28,779 bases of DNA from CAYXEN01 sp964464035 (GTDB lineage: Bacteria > Krumholzibacteriota > Krumholzibacteriia > WVZY01): NCBI GenBank assembly GCA_964464035.1, contig CAYXEN010000031.1, forward strand, positions 1 through 28,779. The letters run 5' to 3'. The notes beneath the pieces were generated by a model. It searched no databases. It was not told the DNA's origin and saw only the letters and a program-made list of their open reading frames with translations. A program made the position numbers and the translations under genes. Below are positions 15,441 to 22,754 of the stretch, in pieces. Every line of letters starts with the position of its first letter. Position 1 is the stretch's first letter.

Positions 15441-15468
15441 AGAATAGCAATTAATAAGCCAAAGGCAA
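15441..15468 (-). promoter_or_regulatory. Possible promoter upstream of divIVA
   Basis: Minus strand: -35-like TTGCCT (15468-15463), 16-nt spacer, -10-like TATTCT (15446-15441), in an AT-rich patch. Each hexamer has mismatches. The region 15355-15630 between divIVA and yggS holds no gene I can support. Confidence 0.3.
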
Positions 15469-15630
15469 TCGCCCTTCCGGGCTCGGGGGGTCATGTATAA
15501 TTCGTTGTCTCACAACGTGTTGGGCTTGTATTGCAAGCCTCGATCTTTTCGGCGGCCCGCCCCTGTGGCAACATTCTTGCCGGCCCGACCGCGGAGCGGG
15601 GCAAGCCGAGGGCGGACAGGGGAATCCCCT

Positions 15631-16320
15631 TCACCCTCTATCGCCGAGCAATACCCTGCCCAACCTTACGATGGTGGCCCCCTCCTCCACCGCCTCCTCG
15701 AAGTCGTCGCTCATCCCCATGCTGAGCTCCGGGAGCTCGATCCCGAGCTCGTCTTCGGCACGTCCGCGAAGATTCCGAAGCGAAAAAAACGAGCGCCTGC
15801 GCTCGGCGGGATCATCGGTGAGGGGGCCGATGGTCATGAGCCCGTTCACAAGCAGATTGGGAAGCCGAACGATCCTCGCCAGCGTATCGATCAACTCCTC
15901 CGGCTTCAGGCCGTGCTTCGTCTCCTCGCCGCTCGTATTCACCTGGACGAGGGCACGGACCGTGATACCCCTGTCCGCGGCCAGGCGGCTCAGCGTCTCG
16001 GCGAGCTTGAGGCCGTCCAGCGAGTGGATGAGATGAACTTCGCCGATAACCTTGGCCGCCTTGTTCCTTTGAAGCGTACCGACGAGGTGCCACCTGCACG
16101 GGAGACTCACCCGGCTCTTCTTGTCCAGGAACTCCTGGACGCGGTTCTCGCCGACGTCGGTGATCCCGGCGCGCACGAGTTCTTCCACCCGCTCCGGGCC
16201 GAAAGTCTTCGTCACGCCGACGATGGTCACATCCTCGCCGCTTCGCCCCGATCGTTCGAGAGCCGCGGCGATTCTTTCGCGGGCTCTTGCGACGTTCTCG
16301 ATCGTCGATTCCGTTCTCAT
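15631..16320 (-). CDS. yggS: YggS/PLPBP, pyridoxal phosphate homeostasis protein
   Basis: 229 residues from the ATG at 16320, which has AAGGA eight nt upstream; a GTG at 16344 would add eight residues without a better site. The protein binds PLP on a lysine in a TIM-barrel fold but has no known catalysis; it buffers PLP and affects amino-acid metabolism. Signatures are VGVTKTF with the PLP lysine at residue 38, VGENRVQE, WHLVGTLQRNKAAKV, VNTSGEETKHG, GLMTIGPL and LSMGMSDDFEEAVEEGAT. YggS genes commonly head the divIVA cluster, and this one is the first gene of the minus-strand run. Confidence 0.95.
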   Translation of the reverse strand: MRTESTIENVARARERIAAALERSGRSGEDVTIVGVTKTFGPERVEELVRAGITDVGENRVQEFLDKKSRVSLPCRWHLVGTLQRNKAAKVIGEVHLIHSLDGLKLAETLSRLAADRGITVRALVQVNTSGEETKHGLKPEELIDTLARIVRLPNLLVNGLMTIGPLTDDPAERRRSFFSLRNLRGRAEDELGIELPELSMGMSDDFEEAVEEGATIVRLGRVLLGDRG

Positions 16321-16419
16321 GGTATTTTTCCTTGGAGTACGCACGCGTGGTCCCGGATGAAACCAGGAGACATCCCCAATGGAACCTTAACGCCCGATCG
16401 CCGTCCTTGCAACCTCAAC

Positions 16420-16443
16420 ATCGTGGATGGCCGATTCCACGAT
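16420..16443. promoter_or_regulatory. Inverted repeat in a divergent intergenic region
   Basis: ATCGTGGA at 16420-16427 and TCCACGAT at 16436-16443 are perfect inverted repeats with an 8-nt spacer, between yggS (minus) and the Ig-domain lipoprotein (plus). It could be an operator or an RNA hairpin. The remainder of 16345-16600 shows no supported gene. Confidence 0.35.
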
Positions 16444-16500
16444 GGAGGAGCCGGCAGCATGCCCCAACCAGGATAATTGAGCCGCCCGTTCGAGTTGTCC

Positions 16501-16530
16501 TTGATTTCCCGCGGAAGCTGTGCATATGTT
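16501..16530 (+). promoter_or_regulatory. Possible promoter for the Ig-domain lipoprotein
   Basis: -35-like TTGATT (16501-16506), 18-nt spacer, -10-like TATGTT (16525-16530), about 90 nt before the start codon. Moderate match to the sigma70 consensus only. Confidence 0.3.
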
Positions 16531-16620
16531 TTTCAAGCATTCGATCGGGTCCCATCGACCGGGTTGGTTGCGTCGCGATCCGAAGAGGCGTCTGTAATCA
16601 TCCATCAAAGGGGGTATGAC

Positions 16621-18438
16621 ATGAATCTCGGAAGAAGGAAATCAAGCAGTTTGATATTCTCGTTGCTCGCAGCCGTGCTTTTCTTCGCTCTCGGTTGCAG
16701 CGAAAGCTCATCGCCCGAGCAAGGCGTAACGGATACGAGCCCTCCCAAGCTGTTAAGCGCCGCCGCCCTCGACATGGCTCACGTTCAGGCGACCTTCGAC
16801 GAGGAGCTGGACAAGCTCTCCGCCGAGCATTCCGAATATTACGCCATCTACCTGTCGCTAGCACCGTCTCCGCGCAAGGAAGGGCTCACTCCGGGCGCCT
16901 TCGGCGATACGTTGTACGTGAACAGCGCCGTTCTCCAGCAGGACGGCAAGACCGTGCTCTTGACATTTTCCCCTTCGAGCTCGGCGGGCATTACGTACGA
17001 TCTCGTCGTGCGACAGATAAAAGATTTGAACGGAAACGAAATGTCCGCGCCTGATTCAGTGAGTTTCACGGGAAGCTCGGCTCCCGACGTGATACCACCC
17101 GAGATCGTGGACCGCTCCCCCGCGCCGGGAAGCATGGGAGTCGGCGTCGGGCAATCGGTCGACGTGGTTTTCTCCGAGGGAATGCTGGAAAACTACGTGG
17201 ACTCGGCTTTCAGCTGGACGGGCCCCGGCGGAGACGTTCCTTACACGATGAACGTTCGCGGCGCGAACCACTTCGTCTTCACCCCCGACACGCCCATGGC
17301 ATATGGGCAACAATACACGGTCGGCTTCGCGGCCAACACCGCCAAGGATTGGGGGGGAAACGCGCTGCCCGCCACTTTCTGGTCTTTCACAACGACGAGC
17401 GTGCAGGACACGACGCCTCCCACCGTGGTCTCGACCTCCCCGGCCGACGGGTCGACGGGGGTACCCCTCGACGCCACGTTCAGGATAACCTTCTCGGAGC
17501 CGATGGATCCCAACTCGATGCAGGAGACGTTCATCTTCATGAACAACGAAATAGCCAGCGGGCTCGAGTCATGGACGGATGGCGGCAAGACACTCTTGTT
17601 CGAGCCGGATTCGCTCCTCCTTCCCGATACCTATTATTCGCTGATCATCCTGGAAGGAGGCATAAGCGACTACGCCGGAAACAAGCTCGCAATCTCGTAT
17701 CCGTTCTCATTTACCACGGGATCGTCGATGCCATCAGGATCGTTCTCGGGCACGGTATCCGGCGACCCCAACTCGCCCGGGGCCAGCGACCCGACAGGGA
17801 CCGTAGTGGTAGCCATGCTAGGCAACCCTACCAACCCTAACACCCCCGACCCTATCATGATCGGTGGCAGCGACGTGGTCGGGTCGGCAGGAGGCGCTTA
17901 CGCCGTGAACCATCTCGAGGACGGAACGTACTGGCCTTTCTGCGTGAAGGATTCGAACGGCGACAACATCCTCGACCCGGGGATGGGGGACGCTGTCGGC
18001 GGCTACAACCTGCGTATCGACAGCCTCTCGGGTCCCATGATCGATTCGCTCACCATAACGGGAGGAAATTCGTTCACCAACATAGACATGCCCCTCACAG
18101 ATCCCACGACGATAAGCGGAAACCTCACGTACATTGGAAGCGCGCACTCGGATTCGATCCAGTATTACATGTTCTATGTAGGAGCATTCGATACCACGGG
18201 TTTCGTCGATACGGTAACGGTATTTCAACCCCTATACGGTACGGAGGCGGATTACTACAACCCGGATTACCAGCTAAGCAGCCTGGAAGGAAGTCTAGCC
18301 GACGGGACTTACTACATAGGGGCTTTCGTGGACGCGAACGGGAACATGCAGTATGATCCCGACTATGATCCTGCGGGGATGTACGAAGTCGGCGGTGTTA
18401 GGGCACACCTGTTACGGCGCGGAACGGGGCGGACGTGA
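16621..18438 (+). CDS. Lipoprotein with SbsA-type Ig domains, frameshifted near the C-terminus
   Basis: 605 residues from the ATG at 16621 (ribosome site AAAGGGGG, 6 nt spacing). A lipoprotein signal is seen in FFALGCSESSS, with Cys26 as the likely lipidated residue. Three Ig-like modules of the Big_5/SbsA type follow, each opening with a D-x-x-P-P pattern (DTSPPKLLSA, DVIPPEIVDRSPAPGS, DTTPPTVVSTSPADGS) and ending in the 'F-x-F-T-T' strand. A carboxypeptidase-regulatory-like region then carries SGTVSGD and acidic loops DSNGDNILDPG and DANGNMQYDPDYDP that could bind calcium. The frame then turns to a nonsense end (RAHLLRRGTGRT). The adjacent frame continues sensibly, so one base is probably missing near 18401-18403. 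Likely surface or periplasmic, function unknown. Confidence 0.8.
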   Translation: MNLGRRKSSSLIFSLLAAVLFFALGCSESSSPEQGVTDTSPPKLLSAAALDMAHVQATFDEELDKLSAEHSEYYAIYLSLAPSPRKEGLTPGAFGDTLYVNSAVLQQDGKTVLLTFSPSSSAGITYDLVVRQIKDLNGNEMSAPDSVSFTGSSAPDVIPPEIVDRSPAPGSMGVGVGQSVDVVFSEGMLENYVDSAFSWTGPGGDVPYTMNVRGANHFVFTPDTPMAYGQQYTVGFAANTAKDWGGNALPATFWSFTTTSVQDTTPPTVVSTSPADGSTGVPLDATFRITFSEPMDPNSMQETFIFMNNEIASGLESWTDGGKTLLFEPDSLLLPDTYYSLIILEGGISDYAGNKLAISYPFSFTTGSSMPSGSFSGTVSGDPNSPGASDPTGTVVVAMLGNPTNPNTPDPIMIGGSDVVGSAGGAYAVNHLEDGTYWPFCVKDSNGDNILDPGMGDAVGGYNLRIDSLSGPMIDSLTITGGNSFTNIDMPLTDPTTISGNLTYIGSAHSDSIQYYMFYVGAFDTTGFVDTVTVFQPLYGTEADYYNPDYQLSSLEGSLADGTYYIGAFVDANGNMQYDPDYDPAGMYEVGGVRAHLLRRGTGRT

Positions 18439-18605
18439 CGGGAGTAGACATCCAGATGAACGATCCCGTTTTGCCGACTCCCGGAGGGACCCTGGGCCAC
18501 GCGCGCTGGCTCAAGCCGCGCCACCAGGCCGATCAAAGGACGGTGAGGCTGCTTCGGGCGCTCGGCAAGGCCGCACGCGCCGCGGGGGCGCGGGCCCGGA
18601 AATGA
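18404..18605 (+). pseudogene. C-terminal continuation of the Ig-domain lipoprotein in a shifted frame
   Basis: In the frame containing position 18603 as a codon start, the sequence after the GGG at 18401-18403 reads TPVTARNGADVTGVDIQMND and runs to a TGA at 18603-18605. The 'V-x-V-x-x-G-x-D-V-x-G-V-D-I' pattern is the expected last strand of the preceding carboxypeptidase-regulatory-like module (compare ITGGNSFTNIDMPL upstream). Adding one G to the GGG run would join the two parts into a protein of about 660 residues. The final basic stretch (RALGKAARAAGARARK) is low-complexity and sits at the contig end, so its reliability is limited. Confidence 0.65.
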
Positions 18606-18631
18606 GCCTTTCAGTGCAGTATCCCCGGCGG
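18577..18631. repeat. 55-bp exact direct repeat, left copy at the gap edge
   Basis: These 55 bases end exactly where the N-run begins and recur without mismatch at 18732-18786, starting exactly where the N-run ends. This is most simply two contig ends sharing one assembler k-mer. Confidence 0.9.
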
Positions 18632-18731
18632 NNNNNNNNNNNNNNNNNNNNNNNNNNNNNNNNNNNNNNNNNNNNNNNNNNNNNNNNNNNNNNNNNNNNN
18701 NNNNNNNNNNNNNNNNNNNNNNNNNNNNNNN
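18632..18731. other. Assembly gap of 100 N
   Basis: Exactly 100 unknown bases, a conventional placeholder length. Because the flanks are identical for 55 bp, the true distance may be zero or negative. Confidence 0.99.
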
Positions 18732-18786
18732 GCGCCGCGGGGGCGCGGGCCCGGAAATGAGCCTTTCAGTGCAGTATCCCCGGCGG
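18732..18786. repeat. 55-bp exact direct repeat, right copy at the gap edge
   Basis: Identical to 18577-18631. If the contigs truly overlap, this copy and the N-run are artefacts, and 18631 should join directly to 18787. Confidence 0.9.
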
Positions 18787-18824
18787 CCTTGCGGCAGCAG
18801 ATAGGATCGAAAAGATCGCCCAAC

Positions 18825-18856
18825 GGGAAGCCTCCGCCCGAAAGCGGGGGCTTCCC
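18825..18856 (+). terminator. Strong hairpin after the lipoprotein gene, terminator-like
   Basis: GGGAAGCCTCCGC (18825-18837), loop CCGAAA, and GCGGGGGCTTCCC (18844-18856) form a 13-bp stem with a single T-G pair. There is no T-run on either side, so it may be a non-canonical or Rho-assisted terminator or a 3' stabiliser. It lies between the lipoprotein and the helicase gene. The rest of 18787-19054 shows no gene. Confidence 0.5.
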
Positions 18857-18893
18857 GCGTGACCCGCCCGGGAAAAGATTCCGGATATAGCTA

Positions 18894-18922
18894 TTGCGCT
18901 GCTTGGGACATTGAGGTATATT
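18894..18922 (+). promoter_or_regulatory. Possible promoter for the DEAD-box helicase
   Basis: -35-like TTGCGC (18894-18899), 17-nt spacer, -10 TATATT (18917-18922, one mismatch). Transcription would start near 18929, leaving a leader of about 125 nt before the ATG at 19055. Confidence 0.45.
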
Positions 18923-19054
18923 CCGTCGATTGAATTAACCATTTGCTCTAACCTACCGATGATTTCCTGCGTCACTTCTCGGCATCCGGAACTGTTTTGA
19001 ACGTCCCACCGAAAGTCAGCCGCCGTTTATCTCGGGCTTTCAAGACAGGAACGT

Positions 19055-20299
19055 ATGCAAACCGATCATTTCGAGGAACTTTCATTGAATCAAGCCATCC
19101 GCCGCGCACTCTCAGACGAGGGTTATGAGCAGCCGACCGAGGTCCAGGGGGCGGCGATTCCGCTCTTGCTGGGCGGCAGGGACCTCCTGGCCACGGCCAG
19201 AACCGGAACGGGCAAGACGGCGGCCTTCGCCCTGCCGATACTCCAGCGCTTATGCGAGAAGCGCCCGCGCTCATACAGGGGGATTCGCGCGCTTGTCCTG
19301 GCGCCCACGCGCGAACTCGCTCTTCAGATAGACGAGAGCTTCAAAGCCTACGGCCGTTACCTGCCGCTCAGGACGGCGGTTCTCGTAGGCGGCGTTCGCG
19401 AAGGGGGGCAGATAAGATCGATTCACCGAAAACCGGACGTTCTCGTGGCGACGCCGGGACGCCTTCTCGACCTGGAAGAGCGTAAGCATGTCCGCCTGAA
19501 CCGCGTCGAGATGCTGGTGCTTGACGAAGCCGACCGCATGCTCGACATGGGATTCATCAAAGATGTGCGCAAGATCGTGTCGCGCACGCCCCGGGCCCGC
19601 CAGACGATGTTCTTCTCGGCGACGCTGCCCGCGGCGATTTCGAATCTCGCCTCGGACATGCTCGAGGACCCCGCATACGTGGAAGTCTCGCCGGCGGCCT
19701 CCGTATCGGACAAGATCGCGCAGAAGGTTCTATTCGTAGAGCGGGGAGACAAGCTCGCTCTGCTGGCGGATTATCTCAAGGATCCGGCGATGGCGAGGAC
19801 GCTGGTTTTCACGCGCACCAAGCACGGGGCGGATCGCCTCGTCCGCCAGTTGTCCCTCAAGGGGATACCGGCATCGTCGATCCACTCCAACAAGAGCCAG
19901 AGCGCGCGCCAGCGCGCATTGGCGGCGTTTGACCGCGGCGCGATCAGGGTCCTGGTGGCAACCGACATCGTCGCGAGGGGGATCGATGTCGAAGGAATCT
20001 CGCATGTGGTGAACTTCGAACTGCCGAACGACCCCACCGGTTACGTACACCGGATCGGACGCACGGCCCGCGCGGGGAACCGGGGTATCGCGCTGTCCTT
20101 CTGCGATTTCACCGAGGTGCCGATGCTCCGATCGATAGAAAAGCTGACGAAGAGACCGCTTACGGCCGTCGACGATCAGCCCTACCATTCGGCATCGATC
20201 TCGATGCTCGGCAGGGGGAACGCCGCCGGCGCCTCATCCACCCGCCACAAGTCGTCCAGGCACATGCTCAGGCGAGGCGGCCGCCGCGGCCCCCACTAG
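19055..20299 (+). CDS. DEAD-box ATP-dependent RNA helicase (RhlE-like)
   Basis: 414 residues containing both RecA-like domains. These enzymes unwind short RNA duplexes in ribosome assembly or mRNA decay. Motifs in order: Q motif (F6...QPTEVQ), Walker A ARTGTGKT (48-55), PTRELA, TPGRLLD, DEAD at 157-160, SAT at 188-190, VFTRTKHGADRL, ATDIVARGIDVEGISHVVNF and HRIGRTARAG. The C-terminal extension is short and basic (SSRHMLRRGGRRGPH), which suits general RNA binding. The order and short tail fit RhlE-type helicases, but the exact paralogue is uncertain. typA follows on the same strand after about 80 nt. Confidence 0.92.
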   Translation: MQTDHFEELSLNQAIRRALSDEGYEQPTEVQGAAIPLLLGGRDLLATARTGTGKTAAFALPILQRLCEKRPRSYRGIRALVLAPTRELALQIDESFKAYGRYLPLRTAVLVGGVREGGQIRSIHRKPDVLVATPGRLLDLEERKHVRLNRVEMLVLDEADRMLDMGFIKDVRKIVSRTPRARQTMFFSATLPAAISNLASDMLEDPAYVEVSPAASVSDKIAQKVLFVERGDKLALLADYLKDPAMARTLVFTRTKHGADRLVRQLSLKGIPASSIHSNKSQSARQRALAAFDRGAIRVLVATDIVARGIDVEGISHVVNFELPNDPTGYVHRIGRTARAGNRGIALSFCDFTEVPMLRSIEKLTKRPLTAVDDQPYHSASISMLGRGNAAGASSTRHKSSRHMLRRGGRRGPH

Positions 20300-20378
20300 C
20301 CGCCCGGCGGGCGGCTTCATGCCGCGCGCCCGCCGTGGTGAAAAAGGGATTACTCTTTTCGAACGCACGAGAACAAGC

Positions 20379-22205
20379 ATGCCCCTTCAGAAACGAAGAA
20401 AAAACGTCCGCAACGTGGCCATCATCGCCCACGTCGATCACGGCAAGACCACCCTCGTAGACGCGCTGCTCAAGCAGACCGGCGCGCACGAATTCCGAGC
20501 GGGAGAGACCGCCATCATGGATTCGAACCCCCTCGAGCGCGAGAGAGGAATAACCATCTTCTCGAAAAACGCGTCCTTCGAATGGCGCAACACCCATTTC
20601 AATATCGTGGACACCCCGGGGCACGCGGACTTCGGGAGCGAGGTGGAACGGATACTCAAGATGGTGGACGGCGTGCTTCTCCTCGTCGATGCTTTCGAGG
20701 GACCCATGCCGCAGACGAAGTTCGTGCTCAAGAAGTCCCTCGAGCTTCACTTGAAGCCCATAGTCGTCATCAACAAGATCGATCGTTCCAACGCCCGTCC
20801 GCACGAGGTAGTCGACCTCGTGTTCGATCTCTTTTGCGAGCTCAACGCCAGCGACGAACAACTCGACTTTCCCATTGTCTACGCCTCCGGCAGAGACGGG
20901 TACGCGCAACTGGAACCCGAAGCGACCGGCACCGATATGGCTCCGCTCCTGGACACCATGCTCCGTCGCGTACTGCCGCCCGTGGGCGACGTCGAGAAAC
21001 CCTTTCAGATGCTGGTTACGATGCTCGATTACGACAATTATGTCGGCCGAATCGCCGTCGGCAGGATCTTTCACGGAGCGATAAGCACCGGAGAGCCCAT
21101 TGTCCTCGTAAGACGCGACGGCAAACACGAGCGAGGGCGCGTTACCAAGATTCTCGCCTACCGCGGCCTCGTGCGGACCGAGGTGGAGCGGGCGATGGCC
21201 GGCGACATCGTAATGCTCGCGGGAATGGAAAACGTGAAAGTGGGTTCTACGCTCGCAGCACCGGAAAACCCCGAACTACTGCCCATGGTCAAGATCGACG
21301 AACCCACTATTTCGATGAACTTCTCCCACAATACGAGCCCGCTCGCCGGCAAGGACGGCGGCCGTTTCTTGACATCGCGCCACTTGCGTGAACGGCTCGA
21401 ACACGAAGCCATGGTCAATGTCGGCGTGCGGGTCGAGGAGATTCCCGGGGGCGACCGCTTCAAGGTGTCGGGACGGGGCGAACTCCACCTGTCGATATTA
21501 ATAGAGACGATACGCCGCGAAGGTTACGAGATGGAGGTGTCGCGGCCGAGGGTGATACTCAAGGAGATCGGCGAGAGCGTCCTCGAGCCCGTCGAAGAAG
21601 TGGTGATCGAGGTGGAGCCGGAGTTCCAGGGGCCGGTGATGCAAGCGCTGGGTGAAAGAAAAGGGGAGATCGCGAGCATCACCATGAGCGCCGTCGGCAC
21701 CGTGCGGATCGAGTCTTACATAGCCACGCGGGCTCTCATCGGGTTTCGCGGCGAGTTCCTCATGATGACGCGCGGAAACGGAATCATGTACCAGAACTTT
21801 CACCAGTACCAGAAGTACAAGGGCGACATGCCAGGCCGAAAGACCGGCGTGCAGGTGTCGATGAACAGCGGCACCGCCGTGGCCTACGCCCTCTGGGGAC
21901 TCCAGGAACGCGGCAGGATTTTCGTGCATCCCGGCTCGGATCTCTACGAAGGCATGATCGTGGGCGAACACAGCAAGGGGCGCGACATAGTGGTGAACGC
22001 GGCCCGCGAGAAGAAACTCACCAATGTACGAGCCGCCGGATCGGATGAAGCCATCCAGCTCACGCCGCCGCAGGAGATGACGTTGGAATTCGCGCTATCG
22101 TTCATCGCCGATGACGAGCTCGTCGAGATTACTCCGAAGCACATCCGTCTTCGCAAACAGCATCTAAACGAAAACGCCCGCCGTCAGGCCTCGAAGAGGG
22201 CATGA
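20379..22205 (+). CDS. typA: TypA/BipA, ribosome-associated translational GTPase
   Basis: 608 residues from the ATG at 20379; an in-frame ATG at 20319 would add 20 residues lacking family similarity, and neither has a strong ribosome site. BipA binds the ribosome near the EF-G site and assists 50S assembly and stress or low-temperature growth. GTPase motifs are intact: AHVDHGKT (G1), ERGITI (G2), DTPGH (G3), NKID (G4) and a SGRDG segment (G5). The EF-G-like domains III and V and the BipA-specific C-terminal part follow, ending LTPPQEMTLEFALSFIADDE and ITPKHIRLRK. Proximity to an RNA helicase suggests a shared ribosome-assembly or cold-adaptation role. Confidence 0.95.
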   Translation: MPLQKRRKNVRNVAIIAHVDHGKTTLVDALLKQTGAHEFRAGETAIMDSNPLERERGITIFSKNASFEWRNTHFNIVDTPGHADFGSEVERILKMVDGVLLLVDAFEGPMPQTKFVLKKSLELHLKPIVVINKIDRSNARPHEVVDLVFDLFCELNASDEQLDFPIVYASGRDGYAQLEPEATGTDMAPLLDTMLRRVLPPVGDVEKPFQMLVTMLDYDNYVGRIAVGRIFHGAISTGEPIVLVRRDGKHERGRVTKILAYRGLVRTEVERAMAGDIVMLAGMENVKVGSTLAAPENPELLPMVKIDEPTISMNFSHNTSPLAGKDGGRFLTSRHLRERLEHEAMVNVGVRVEEIPGGDRFKVSGRGELHLSILIETIRREGYEMEVSRPRVILKEIGESVLEPVEEVVIEVEPEFQGPVMQALGERKGEIASITMSAVGTVRIESYIATRALIGFRGEFLMMTRGNGIMYQNFHQYQKYKGDMPGRKTGVQVSMNSGTAVAYALWGLQERGRIFVHPGSDLYEGMIVGEHSKGRDIVVNAAREKKLTNVRAAGSDEAIQLTPPQEMTLEFALSFIADDELVEITPKHIRLRKQHLNENARRQASKRA

Positions 22206-22305
22206 TTGCGGCCCGCGCCCGGTGCGAGCCGGCCAGCGCGACGGCCCGGATCGGCCTCCGGGACCGCGCCCCGGCGCGATCGATTCCCGGAGAATGAACG
22301 GCAGC

Positions 22306-22686
22306 CTATTCGCCGGGCGGCCGGGTGGTATCGAGTGCCGATGTTCCCTCATCGCCCGAGCGGATCTTTATAATCCTGTCCACGTCAGTCACGTAGATCA
22401 TTCCGTCCCCGCTGGTGTTCGTACATGCGGATTTGCGAATGCAGTTTACTATTTCGTCGACGTCATCCGCCCGGCATACGAGCTCGATCTTGGCGATCTT
22501 GCTGTAACGGATTGGATACTTGACGGAAAGCTTCCCCGAGCGCGGATCCGAGAGGCCGCCGACGCCGTCGACGGAGATGATGGAGATGGATCCTATGCCG
22601 AGGGCGGTTAGCGATGAAATGACCGGCTCGACGCATGCCTGCCGGACAAATGCTTTGATCTCCCTTATAGTAGCGGTGTTTTTCAT
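22306..22686 (-). CDS. PII-like signalling protein linked to metal efflux (PII-NG type)
   Basis: 126 residues from the ATG at 22686, with AAGGAG upstream. The ferredoxin-like PII fold is suggested by IREIKAFVRQACVEPVISSL, a T-loop region (about 38-57) and the B-loop TNTSGDGMIYV (89-99), which matches the ATP-binding T-G-x-x-G-D-G-x-I pattern of GlnB-type proteins. The T-loop lacks the usual uridylylation tyrosine context, so classic nitrogen control is unlikely. Four cysteines (18, 71, 82, 88) are unusual for GlnB. A PII subgroup next to heavy-metal RND pumps is known (PII-NG), and this gene directly follows the CusA-like pump by 68 nt. Its ligand here is not known. Confidence 0.82.
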   Translation of the reverse strand: MKNTATIREIKAFVRQACVEPVISSLTALGIGSISIISVDGVGGLSDPRSGKLSVKYPIRYSKIAKIELVCRADDVDEIVNCIRKSACTNTSGDGMIYVTDVDRIIKIRSGDEGTSALDTTRPPGE

Positions 22687-22754
22687 TGTCGATCTCCTTG
22701 ATTTCATGACGGCCTTCGCCTGCTCAATCCCGCTCGCTCCCAGCGGGCGGATTA

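Noticed and set aside
18577..18786. The 55-bp repeat as a biological direct repeat or mobile-element target duplication
   Set aside because: The copies abut a 100-N placeholder exactly on both sides, which fits an assembly overlap much better; no element ends or inverted repeats are seen.
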